Positions 52,164-60,062 of a stretch of 64,000 bases of DNA are shown in pieces. The DNA comes from Shimia sp049116215. Its GTDB lineage: Bacteria; Pseudomonadota; Alphaproteobacteria; Rhodobacterales; Rhodobacteraceae. The stretch is from assembly GCF_049116215.1 (NCBI RefSeq), contig NZ_JAGDZB010000006.1, forward strand, positions 372,001 to 436,000, in the 5' to 3' direction. Within the stretch, counting starts at the first letter, position 1. Every line of letters begins with the position of its first letter. Below the pieces are notes generated by a model. The model was not told where the DNA came from and did no database searches. It worked only from the letters and a program-made list of their open reading frames with translations. Both the position numbers and the translations under genes were made by a program.

Positions 52164-53231
52164 ATGGTTGCCGCGACAACAGATTATGTGCCGCACCAAG
52201 ACGGAGACCGCACTTCGGGCGCGCAAAAAGTGACAGCGGTTTTATGTCTGCTGGTTTTGGGCGTGTCGATTGCAGGCCTGGCTGTTGGGGCTGCCGATAC
52301 CTCTCTTTGGTCGGGGCTGTTTGCGGTGGTGCAAGGGGAGGAGCTGTCGTTGCGGGATGAAATTGTGCTGCTGCACATTCGGTTGCCGCGTTTGTTGACC
52401 GGTCTGCTTGTTGGCGCCGCTTTGGCGTCATCCGGCGCGCTTTTGCAGGGGCTCTTTCGCAACCCGCTGGCGGACCCGGGGATCATTGGTGTGAGTGCTG
52501 GCGCGAGTTTCGGAGCGGTCTGCGCCATTGTGCTGGGCGCCTCTTTGCCGTTTGCAAGCCTTTTGGGGGCCGCTCTCTTGCCGATGTTTTCTTTTGCAGG
52601 CGCATGGGGTGCGACTCTTTTACTATATGGCATCGCCACGCGTCAGGGGCGCACGTCGGTGGCCACCATGTTGTTGGCGGGGATCGCGTTGTCAGCGCTG
52701 ACAATGGCGTTCACTGGGGTGCTGATATACATGGCGGATGACGCTCAGATGCGGGATTTCACGTTCTGGAATATGGGGTCCCTTTCCGGCGCCAACTGGA
52801 ACAAGCTTGCGATTGCCGCACCTGTTGTTTTGTTCGCGCTGGGGACAGCTCAGTTCTTGGCAAATGGCCTGAATGCCATGGCGCTGGGAGAGGACGCCGC
52901 GCGCCATATGGGGGTGTCCGTGCAGGTGGTCAAACGGTTGACCATCTTATGTGTGGCCGCTGCGACGGGCGTGTCTGTGGCAATCAGCGGTGGCATTGGT
53001 TTTGTTGGCATCGTTGTACCACATGTGTTGCGGCTTGTGTCCGGGCCGGATCACAAACATCTCGTGTTAAACTCCGCGCTTTTGGGCGCATGTGTGCTTG
53101 TGTCGGCGGATGTTGTGGCCCGGGTGATCATAGCACCGGCGGAGCTGCCGATTGGCATCATCACAGCGATTATTGGCGGGCCGGTCTTTCTGTGGATATT
53201 GCTGCGCCAACGGGGCGTGGTGGATCTGTGA
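52164..53231 (+). CDS. hmuU: Haem ABC transporter permease HmuU
   Basis: This 355-residue protein of the FecCD family has about nine transmembrane helices, with LHIRLPRLLTGLLVGAALASSGALLQGLFRNPLADPGIIGVSAGA near the front and GGIGFVGIVVPHVLRLVSGPDH late. Forms the channel across the inner membrane with HmuV. Confidence 0.93.
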   Translation: MVAATTDYVPHQDGDRTSGAQKVTAVLCLLVLGVSIAGLAVGAADTSLWSGLFAVVQGEELSLRDEIVLLHIRLPRLLTGLLVGAALASSGALLQGLFRNPLADPGIIGVSAGASFGAVCAIVLGASLPFASLLGAALLPMFSFAGAWGATLLLYGIATRQGRTSVATMLLAGIALSALTMAFTGVLIYMADDAQMRDFTFWNMGSLSGANWNKLAIAAPVVLFALGTAQFLANGLNAMALGEDAARHMGVSVQVVKRLTILCVAAATGVSVAISGGIGFVGIVVPHVLRLVSGPDHKHLVLNSALLGACVLVSADVVARVIIAPAELPIGIITAIIGGPVFLWILLRQRGVVDL

Positions 53232-53242
53232 GGCCGTAAACG

Positions 53243-54034
53243 ATGGCGTTGATTGCCAAAAATATCGGGGTTCGTGTTGGAAAGAAGGTATTGCTGCAGG
53301 GCGTGACTTTTGATGCGCAGCCTGGCGCGGTGACCGCCATTGTAGGCCCGTCGGGCGCGGGCAAGTCCACGTTGCTGTCTGCCGTGTCCGGGGATGTGCC
53401 CTACAGCGGCCGTGTGAGTTTGAATGGGCAGGATATCAAACCCCTCCGGGCCTCAGAGTTGGCGCAGCATCGGGCGGTTCTGGCGCAGGCCACGCCTTTG
53501 GCCTTTCCATTCACCGTGTTTGAAATTGTGCGTCTTGGATTGCAAGGGCACGCGGATACAGAAATCGCGGCGTGCGCGTTGCAAAAAGTCGGGATGGCGG
53601 GATTTGAGGGGCAATATTACCAGTCCCTGTCCGGCGGAGAGAAACAGCGGGTCCAATTGGCGCGCGTGTTGTGTCAGGTTTGGCAGCCGGTTGAGGATGG
53701 GGTGCCGCGCTGGTTGTTTCTGGATGAACCTGTGTCCAGCCTAGATATTGGACAACAGTTGAGGGTGATGCAGACGGCGCGGGATTTTGCCGATCAGGGC
53801 GGTGGTGTTGTGGTTGTCATGCACGATCTCAATTTGACGGCGATGTTTGCGGATCAGGTGGCCTTGATTGTGGATGGTACATCAGTTGTTCAGGACAGCG
53901 TTGCGAAGGCGCTGACAGCGGAGCGGTTAACAGCAGCCTATGGGTGCGATTTGAAGGTCAGCGAGGCACCGATGTCGGGGTTCTTCACGTTGCCTCAATT
54001 GGCGCGCGTTTGTCCAACTCGGGAATTGCTATAG
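53243..54034 (+). CDS. hmuV: Haem ABC transporter ATP-binding protein HmuV
   Basis: The protein has 263 residues with Walker A GPSGAGKS, signature LSGGEKQR and Walker B WLFLDEPVSSLD, plus the H-loop MHDLNLT. ATG follows GAGGCCGTAAACG. Its extended loop between signature and Walker B (VLCQVWQPVEDGVPRW) is typical of HmuV. Confidence 0.93.
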   Translation: MALIAKNIGVRVGKKVLLQGVTFDAQPGAVTAIVGPSGAGKSTLLSAVSGDVPYSGRVSLNGQDIKPLRASELAQHRAVLAQATPLAFPFTVFEIVRLGLQGHADTEIAACALQKVGMAGFEGQYYQSLSGGEKQRVQLARVLCQVWQPVEDGVPRWLFLDEPVSSLDIGQQLRVMQTARDFADQGGGVVVVMHDLNLTAMFADQVALIVDGTSVVQDSVAKALTAERLTAAYGCDLKVSEAPMSGFFTLPQLARVCPTRELL

Positions 54035-54522
54035 GTAACCATTTTTGTTTGCGTGGTCAGAGGCACGGTCTCCCCGCTTTAATAGAGGCGCATAGCTGGA
54101 ACCCAAGCCGTTTTCAATTTTTGTATCGGGGTAATACCGCCAATCCCGTCTGTTCCGGTTTCGGCTTACGTCACCGATCTGGTTAGCGACACTTTTGTAT
54201 TTATGTTGACGACAGCGGAACCGTTGGGTCCGTCATCAGTAGCGGCGGTGGTACGTATACCTTTTCGGGTGACGGCATGTTTGAACATCTGAACAGCGGC
54301 GAAACGGCCACCGACGGCTTTGCAAATACAGCCGATGACCGTGCCGGAGGGCTGGACACCGAAATCGTGACCGTCACAATCTCTGGCTCAGAAGATTTCC
54401 TGTTTGCCTAAATAACCTGAGCACCGGTAGGAGCGTGCGTCACATCCGGACGCTTGCTTTTTGTTTTTTGAAGTCAGAAAGTGACTTGTGACAGGTGGCC
54501 ACACGCGCCAGGCGCAATCGCT
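54035..54522. other. Spacer with VCBS-domain remnant
   Basis: 488 bases between hmuV and the minus-strand tonB gene; the only coding sign is the VCBS fragment at 54143-54411. The remainder has no recognisable feature, apart from a weak hairpin near 54430-54455. Confidence 0.5.
54143..54411 (+). pseudogene. Fragment of a VCBS/cadherin-like adhesin repeat
   Basis: The piece reads VPVSAYVTDLVSDTFVF, then after a one-base frame change VDDSGTVGSVISSGGGTYTF followed by GDGMFEHLNSGETATDGF, and LDTEIVTVTISGSEDFLFA ending at TAA (54409-54411). This matches the strands of a VCBS repeat (the GETATDTFTYTV and TATVTVTISG motifs) from large secreted adhesins. There is no start codon or larger gene, so it is a decayed tail of one. 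Confidence 0.7.
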
Positions 54523-55656
54523 CTACCTTGAGCTATACAAAAACGACAACTGCCGGCGTTTGCCATTTGGCGGTAGCGGAAAAGGCTCGGCGCTTTGGAT
54601 TTGCGTGCGTGCTGCTCGATTGACTGCGTCGTTGCCGGAGCTGTCGATGATTTCCACCCAGTTTATAGAGCCATCCGGGGCAATTTCAAAATACACACGG
54701 GCGAAGCCTGTGGCTTTGACGTGAACCGGGCGGGTGCGGTTGAGATGAACCAGCACACGCCCAGCGTAGTTGGTGGTGTCAGCATTGCCGGGGCCGCGAG
54801 AGTTGGCAGCAGAGCCCGACGGGATGCCAAAGCCTCCCACCGAGGCGTGAGCGCCTTCGCGTTTGAAGGTTTCCAGCGGAGACTCAAGCGTTTGCGTTGG
54901 GTTGCGCAGATCATCAAACCCGTTGCGCAGGCCTGGAAACAAGGGTAGCGGTTTGCTTTCGGAGCTGTCCTGCGGCTGCTCCGCGTCCTGATTTTCGGTG
55001 GGAGTGGTGTCTGCTTTATCTTCAGTTTCCGGAACGGAGAGCGGCTGGATGGGCTCCACCGGCTCCACCGGCACCACGGTTTCCGGTAGAGCTGCGATGA
55101 CGTCCTCTGTTGGCGGTGCGACTTCCAGCGCAGTGGTCGTGGAAGGTGGCTGTACAGCCACTGGTTCAGTGATCTCCAAGGTGTCGGTCTCGCTGCCAAG
55201 CGGAGCGGCCTGGTCGGTTTGTGGCGGCACCGGAGCGGTTGCGTCCGGTTGAGCGGTTGGTTCGGTTACATCAGGTTCCGCGACAAAATCGCTTTGCGTT
55301 CCGGCAAGGGGGACCGGCGCGACAGTTTGGGCTGTGCCAGTATCGGGCGCATAGGTGTCTTGTGGGTTTTCAGAAGCCACCAGAACTTCAGTATCTGGCA
55401 CGTCGGTGTCGGTGGTTGGCGCCACTGGCTTTACAGGTTGCGGGGGCTCTGGTTCCTGAGTTGGTTCGGGCTGTTCAGGCGCCTCGAGTTCCTCGGCTAG
55501 GTCGTCAAAGGCGTTGCCGAGGGCGATAGGCTCAGAAGAGGCTTGTGACCTCTGAGGGCTGTGCTCAATCCGAATGGCATAGCCTAGGCCAAGCAGGTGC
55601 ACGGCTAGGGAGACCAGCAGCGCAACAGAGGCAATGAGGAGCGAGCGACGGATCAC
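54523..55656 (-). CDS. tonB: TonB-type energy transducer 2
   Basis: This 377-residue protein has an N-terminal anchor (LLIASVALLVSLAVHLLGLGYAI), then a very long Pro/Glu/Thr/Val-rich linker (PEQPEPTQEPEPPQPVKPVAP and later VPVEPVEPIQPLSVPETE) and a C-terminal TonB domain (YAGRVLVHLNRTRPVHVKATGFARVYFEIAPDGSINWVEIIDSSG). Last gene of the second exb operon. The linker differs from that of TonB 1, which is Lys-rich. Confidence 0.92.
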   Translation of the reverse strand: MIRRSLLIASVALLVSLAVHLLGLGYAIRIEHSPQRSQASSEPIALGNAFDDLAEELEAPEQPEPTQEPEPPQPVKPVAPTTDTDVPDTEVLVASENPQDTYAPDTGTAQTVAPVPLAGTQSDFVAEPDVTEPTAQPDATAPVPPQTDQAAPLGSETDTLEITEPVAVQPPSTTTALEVAPPTEDVIAALPETVVPVEPVEPIQPLSVPETEDKADTTPTENQDAEQPQDSSESKPLPLFPGLRNGFDDLRNPTQTLESPLETFKREGAHASVGGFGIPSGSAANSRGPGNADTTNYAGRVLVHLNRTRPVHVKATGFARVYFEIAPDGSINWVEIIDSSGNDAVNRAARTQIQSAEPFPLPPNGKRRQLSFLYSSR

Positions 55657-56030
55657 TGCAGCGCTCGCTCAGTGACCAGAATTACGGAGGAGGCGCCTGC
55701 GCGTCGCAATGCACTTGTCACCTCCATCAGGCGCTGGGCGGGGACGTCCCGGTCGGGCACGATCCGGCTTGGGCCGGTGCCATTCTCCAGGATGTGTTGG
55801 TCAGGTGAGGTCGTGCGGCCTCTAAAGCTCAAGCGGCCGTCCGCGTGCAACACCAATGCGTCGGGCGGTTCTCGGCCTTCGAGGTCTTTGGTTTGCACCA
55901 GATTCAAATTGGGGTCGAGTGGAGGCGCAACGGTGCCCGCAATCAAGAAAAAAACCAACATCAGAAAGACAACATTGATCAACGGAATGGTCGAATCCCG
56001 TTTCTTGCGCAGAGGTGTGTGTCGGATCAT
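55653..56030 (-). CDS. exbD: ExbD-type proton-channel subunit 2b
   Basis: This 125-residue protein has one transmembrane helix (TIPLINVVFLMLVFFLIAGTV) and the periplasmic ExbD domain. As in the first operon, this TonB-proximal copy has Asn (LINVVFL) where the other copy has the proton-binding Asp. Start at 56030 (MIRHTPLRKKRDS); the longer frame overlaps the preceding gene. It overlaps the tonB start (ATGA). Confidence 0.92.
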   Translation of the reverse strand: MIRHTPLRKKRDSTIPLINVVFLMLVFFLIAGTVAPPLDPNLNLVQTKDLEGREPPDALVLHADGRLSFRGRTTSPDQHILENGTGPSRIVPDRDVPAQRLMEVTSALRRAGASSVILVTERALQ

Positions 56031-56034
56031 CTGT

Positions 56035-56400
56035 TTACTCCAGCACCAAAACGTCGAGCCCATCGCGCGCGCGCATTAGGCGGAGCAAGTCCACAAGCCG
56101 TTGCGCCGTGGTATCCGCGTCCAGACTGACCAAAACCTGTCCCGTTTCAATGTTTGCGGCGATGTCTTCGAGCGTTGTTGGCTGGCCGTTTAGAGTCAGA
56201 CGCTCTGCGCCCAGTTGCACAAAGAAACGCTCGACGTCCGCCGCCGCTGTGCCGCTGCCTTTGTGCGCGTTGCTGAGTTCGATCTCGCCAAATGTGGAAA
56301 ACGTCGACGTCAGCATAAAGAACAGCAGCAACAAAAAGATCACGTCGATCAACGGCGTGAGCGCAAGCGGGCGACGGACAAAGGGCGCTTGGTTACGCAT
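56035..56400 (-). CDS. exbD: ExbD-type proton-channel subunit 2a
   Basis: This 121-residue protein has the ExbD helix with the conserved Asp (LTPLIDVIFLLLLFFMLTSTF). It overlaps the exbB 3' end by eight bases. Its partner gene lies four bases downstream. Start at 56400 (MRNQAP) with upstream in-frame ATG in exbB rejected. Confidence 0.92.
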   Translation of the reverse strand: MRNQAPFVRRPLALTPLIDVIFLLLLFFMLTSTFSTFGEIELSNAHKGSGTAAADVERFFVQLGAERLTLNGQPTTLEDIAANIETGQVLVSLDADTTAQRLVDLLRLMRARDGLDVLVLE

Positions 56401-57037
56401 GATGTGCTTTTGCTTGTGAGGCCCGATGTCTGTCTGCATCTTGCTGCATCAAGGCCGTGCGCAACGCTTTGTCGGCAAACACACGCTCCCGTGCGGTGCG
56501 GCTCTCCAACCATGACAAAATCATCGAGGTTGGCATGGCTACCGCCAGGCCGACAGCTGTGGTGACAAGCGCCACCCAGATGCCGCCGGCAAGCAGGGAA
56601 GGATCAACGGAAGCGCCGGCCGTTTGCAGGCTTTGGAAGGCCTCGATCATGCCCAACACGGTCCCAAACAGACCCAGAAGAGGCGCGAGCTGCGCAATGG
56701 TATCCAGCAGGCGAAAGCCGCGTTCCAGCCCGGCCAATGCCAAACCTGCTTCGGCATCAAGCCGCTCGCTCAGCGCTTGCGATGTCGGCGTTTGAATGGC
56801 GGCCTCAATAAATGGCGCCAAATAACTGCGGCTTTGGGACAGCCGCGCTTGTGCTTGAGCTGCGTCCCCCGCGTCCCAGGCCGCCAAAGCCTCGGACAGC
56901 ACTTTGTGACGCCCAACGCCGGACGCTGCAAACTGCCACAGCTTGTAGATGGTTACAGACATCGCCAAAACAGACATCACCAAAAGGATGACCACCACTG
57001 GTCCGCCCAAGGCGACCACATCGCGCAATCCACTCAT
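56393..57037 (-). CDS. exbB: ExbB-type subunit (short form)
   Basis: This 214-residue protein has the three ExbB/TolQ helices: VVVILLVMSVLAMSVTIYKLW, then IAQLAPLLGLFGTVLGMIEAFQSL and LVTTAVGLAVAMPTSMILSWL. Unlike the first operon's ExbB it lacks an extended signal-bearing N-terminus. ATG at 57037 lies five bases after the upstream secreted protein gene. Confidence 0.92.
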   Translation of the reverse strand: MSGLRDVVALGGPVVVILLVMSVLAMSVTIYKLWQFAASGVGRHKVLSEALAAWDAGDAAQAQARLSQSRSYLAPFIEAAIQTPTSQALSERLDAEAGLALAGLERGFRLLDTIAQLAPLLGLFGTVLGMIEAFQSLQTAGASVDPSLLAGGIWVALVTTAVGLAVAMPTSMILSWLESRTARERVFADKALRTALMQQDADRHRASQAKAHHA

Positions 57038-57042
57038 TTTTG

Positions 57043-57474
57043 TTATCCTAGTAGTTTCATGGTGATACGGCTGGTGAGCGTCAGTCCGTCGCTGCACGCG
57101 CCGCTTTCTGCACCATTTACGATGCAGCTGTTTGTGCCATTGATGAGAGCTTGGCCAATGGTGTCGCAGGCCATTCCCGGCACATCAAATTGGCGCACCC
57201 GAGGCCGACCTTCCGGCAATGCGCGAAAGTCAAACAAAGACAGACGCATTACGGCGCCTTCCGTGTCGAAGATCACAGTCTCAAACACAGCTTTTTCAAT
57301 GGAGGTGCCCGTGCTGTTGTCCGCCAAAAAAGTAAACCGGCAGGCACCTTCCACATCTTGCACAGAATTAAGCTCAAGAGACACGCCGGGCTTGGTTATG
57401 CCCTCCGATTGAGACTGAACCAAACTAGGCGCAAACAGCAAAACAAACGCAAGGGTGCGGGTAAAAACAGACAT
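57043..57474 (-). CDS. Secreted hypothetical protein leading the second exb operon
   Basis: This 143-residue protein has a signal peptide (MSVFTRTLAFVLLFAPSLVQSQ) and a mature beta-rich domain with four cysteines (at EGACRF, GMACDT, TNSCIV and SGACSDG) that probably pair in two disulfides. I do not recognise a family. It is the first gene of the exbB-exbD-exbD-tonB operon (its stop lies five bases before the exbB start), so a role in the periplasmic part of that energy-coupling system is likely but inferred. ATG at 57474 was chosen since it opens the signal. Confidence 0.7.
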   Translation of the reverse strand: MSVFTRTLAFVLLFAPSLVQSQSEGITKPGVSLELNSVQDVEGACRFTFLADNSTGTSIEKAVFETVIFDTEGAVMRLSLFDFRALPEGRPRVRQFDVPGMACDTIGQALINGTNSCIVNGAESGACSDGLTLTSRITMKLLG

Positions 57475-57672
57475 GCCAATTCCTTTACAACAGGATGGCA
57501 GTCCGCAACGGACTGTCGACACCCACTGAAACTTGATTGTGGTAACTTAGACAATGATCAGACGGAAGGAAGAGGCGATCACAATCTGGTGGCTATCATT
57601 TGCCTGCCGGAGGCAAGATTTTTGAAAGACGGTGTGCATAAACGCGGATGAGAGCCTAAACAGGCCGCCGCG

Positions 57673-58071
57673 TCACAGGACTGGATCTGCTGGCGAGCCG
57701 CCTGTACCGCGGTTTGCGCCTGGCTTTTGTTTTTGATCGGCGGCCGTCGGCATTTTGTCGGCATTTTCGACGGCCCACCCATGCATGGCTTTAAGCAGAG
57801 GCATCAGGCTTTGGCCCAGGGGCGTGAGACTGTATTCCACATGCGGCGGGATGGTTTGAAAATCCTCGCGATGCACAAACCCAGCCTCCTGTAATTCACC
57901 CAGCTGCCGCGTGAGGGTGCGATGCGTGACTTTCCCGAGATGTCGCTGTAGCTGATTGAACCGGCACGGTCCCTGCCCAAGCCAGAACAAGATCAACAGC
58001 TTCCACCGGCCGGACACGGCTGAGATAAGCCGTTCTACACGGCAGTTTTCGTCAGGTATCTGCAAATTCAT
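57673..58071 (-). CDS. HxlR-family transcriptional regulator
   Basis: This 132-residue winged-helix protein has the HxlR pattern: CRVERLISAVSGRWKLLILFWLGQGPCRFNQLQRHLGKVTHRTLTRQLGELQEAGFV. A Cys in the front (DENCRVER) is a typical redox-sensing position in this family. It is divergent from the oxidoreductase at 58159 (88 bases between the starts), so it probably controls that gene. The C-terminal tail is polar and disordered (about residues 110-132). Confidence 0.9.
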   Translation of the reverse strand: MNLQIPDENCRVERLISAVSGRWKLLILFWLGQGPCRFNQLQRHLGKVTHRTLTRQLGELQEAGFVHREDFQTIPPHVEYSLTPLGQSLMPLLKAMHGWAVENADKMPTAADQKQKPGANRGTGGSPADPVL

Positions 58072-58158
58072 GGGCAGTATCCTAGATGACCGTACTTGTC
58101 GTAGTGATCTTGCCTTTCTACCTACGTTCGGCAGCACACACAACGCAATGGATGTCCC

Positions 58159-59256
58159 ATGACCACGACCCAAAAGAAAATCATCATCGTAGGCGGCGGC
58201 TACGCCGGGTTCGAAATTGCCAAAGGGCTGGACGGTGTGGCTGACGTCACTGTGGTGGAACCCCGCGAAGCCTTTGTGCAGCCCCCCGCCACCATCCGCG
58301 CGCTTCTGGAGCCTGCGCTGCTTGACCAAACCATCCTGCCTTACGGGAAACTCTTAAAAAACGGGCGTGTGGTGCAAGACCGTGTGGCGCAAATTGCTGC
58401 GGATCAGGTGACACTGGAAAGCGGCGCTGTCCTGCCTGCGGACTACATTGTTGTAGCCACTGGATCTTCTTACGCGGCACCTTTCAAGCCTGCTGGCGAC
58501 AGCATAGAAGCGTTCAAAGCGGCCCACGCGGCGGCCAGCACAGATATTATGAATGCCAAGTCGATCGCCATCGTCGGTGCTGGGGCTGTGGGTTCTGAAT
58601 TGGCTGGAGAAATTGCCGCAGCACAGCCTGACAAGCAGGTCACGCTGATCTCCTCTGAGGAGCGCCTGTTCCCGATGTATCCCGCCAAATTGGGGGCGCA
58701 GTTGGCCCAAAAACTGGAACGTATGGGGGTGACGATTGTTTTGGGTCAGCGCGCAGAGACCCTACAGCGGCTGGATGCGCCTTACGCAGGCTCCGTTACC
58801 TTGTCTAACGGGCAAACCATTGCAGCAGATTTGGTGGTGCCGGTGATTGGCTCTCGTCCCAATACGACGCTGCTTGAGGCACTGCCTGGAGCGGAAATTA
58901 CCCAATCCAAACGGGTCAAAACCGACGGCTGGATGCGCCCGTCGGACTTGCCCAATGTCTTTGTCGCTGGCGACATTGCGGACGTGGGCGACGGCATGAC
59001 CATCGTTGCGATTACCCGTCAGGCGCCGTGGCTGATCAAGACTTTGAAAGCCGTTGTGAAAGGCGCTGTCGTTGAAGATCAGAAGCCCTACCACCCATGG
59101 AAACAGGCGCCAATTCTGGTGCCGCTTGGCCCGCACATCGGCAATAGCTGGCTCTTTGCCACTGTAGGCAATTGGGTGACGCGGATGATGAAGGGCCGAG
59201 ATCTGTTCATACCCAAGTACCGCAAGGCCTTTGGCTTGTCTGGCGACGCAAAATAA
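58159..59256 (+). CDS. Pyridine-nucleotide-disulfide-type FAD oxidoreductase
   Basis: The protein has 365 residues: FAD-binding GxGxxG (IIVGGGYAGFEIAKGL) at the start, a second nucleotide-binding motif (IAIVGAGAVGSELAGEIAAA) near residue 140 and the FAD-domain motif VFVAGDIAD late. It resembles AIF/ferredoxin-reductase or NDH-2 relatives without a redox-active CxxC. It reduces an unknown quinone or small molecule using NAD(P)H. The ATG sits after a GATGTCCC stretch with poor ribosome-binding signal. Confidence 0.85.
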   Translation: MTTTQKKIIIVGGGYAGFEIAKGLDGVADVTVVEPREAFVQPPATIRALLEPALLDQTILPYGKLLKNGRVVQDRVAQIAADQVTLESGAVLPADYIVVATGSSYAAPFKPAGDSIEAFKAAHAAASTDIMNAKSIAIVGAGAVGSELAGEIAAAQPDKQVTLISSEERLFPMYPAKLGAQLAQKLERMGVTIVLGQRAETLQRLDAPYAGSVTLSNGQTIAADLVVPVIGSRPNTTLLEALPGAEITQSKRVKTDGWMRPSDLPNVFVAGDIADVGDGMTIVAITRQAPWLIKTLKAVVKGAVVEDQKPYHPWKQAPILVPLGPHIGNSWLFATVGNWVTRMMKGRDLFIPKYRKAFGLSGDAK

Positions 59257-59337
59257 GCTGAGCGACGGTCAAAGGCCCGCACTGACACCGTGAATACTCC
59301 AAAGTATATGTGCCGTGCTTTTTAACCGTGGGGCGCC

Positions 59338-59835
59338 CTAGCGGCAGGTAGAAAAGGCCGGTTGGCGCGAAGCGGCGCTGAGGTGGCGGCGGGTTTCCTC
59401 AAAGACAGCGCAGGCGGCGTCGATCAGGCGTTGCTCCTGTGGGCTGCGGTAGGTGCGGCGTTTTGGGAGCGGGGCGTTTGGCGCGGTTTGAGAGGACTTT
59501 GCTTCGTGTGTGGCACTATTGGCTGTGCGGGTTTGCCCCGTGCGGGCCCGTTGGGCTTCAGAACGTGCGTTTTTGGTCGCTTGAGCAGCCTGCTGGCGGG
59601 CAGGGCGGCGACTCTTGGGGCTTGGCTGCTCGGTTTTTTGCAGACGGTGGTGCGCAACAGCGTCATAGGCCGCATTGATTTCGCCCATGCGCCGCGACGC
59701 CTCCTCCGGGTCGGAGCGTGCCAGATCAGGATGGTAGCTGCGCACCAGTTTGCGCCACGCGGTCCGCATCTCTTTGTCGCTGACTTCCGGTGTCACGCCC
59801 AAGATTTGGTAGGCTTGTGCAATCTCGTTTTTCAT
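59338..59835 (-). CDS. J-domain (DnaJ-like) protein
   Basis: This 165-residue protein has an N-terminal J-domain (residues 4-65) with the diagnostic HPD in RSYHPDLARSD, followed by a basic, Ala/Arg/Gln-rich tail (ARQQAAQATKNARSEAQRARTG) and a short helix ending in CR. Lacking the Gly/Phe and zinc parts of true DnaJ, it is a co-chaperone of DnaK of unknown client. Convergent with the oxidoreductase gene. Confidence 0.88.
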   Translation of the reverse strand: MKNEIAQAYQILGVTPEVSDKEMRTAWRKLVRSYHPDLARSDPEEASRRMGEINAAYDAVAHHRLQKTEQPSPKSRRPARQQAAQATKNARSEAQRARTGQTRTANSATHEAKSSQTAPNAPLPKRRTYRSPQEQRLIDAACAVFEETRRHLSAASRQPAFSTCR

Positions 59836-60003
59836 ACTCAGGCCTCGTTCCGCGCAGTGCAGTCGTTAATCATTTGGTAATAATTTGAACTACCTTTTCT
59901 GCGAGATGTCCGGAAGCGGTGTCGGGCCCGTTGGTTAACACTTTCAAAGGTTAACCTTGATCGGGCTTATTAAAACACTCTGTATCGTAAGACGCTGCTG
60001 CAA

Positions 60004-60039
60004 AAGCAAAAAGCCCCGGCGCAGGGGGCGTCGGGGCTT
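60004..60039 (-). terminator. Terminator after the 437-residue gene
   Basis: Read on the minus strand: a stem of AAGCCCCG with CGGGGCTT (60011-60018 and 60032-60039) followed by TTTTTGCTTTTG. Confidence 0.85.
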
Positions 60040-60062
60040 GCGGTCTTTTGAGGTGTTGGTGA

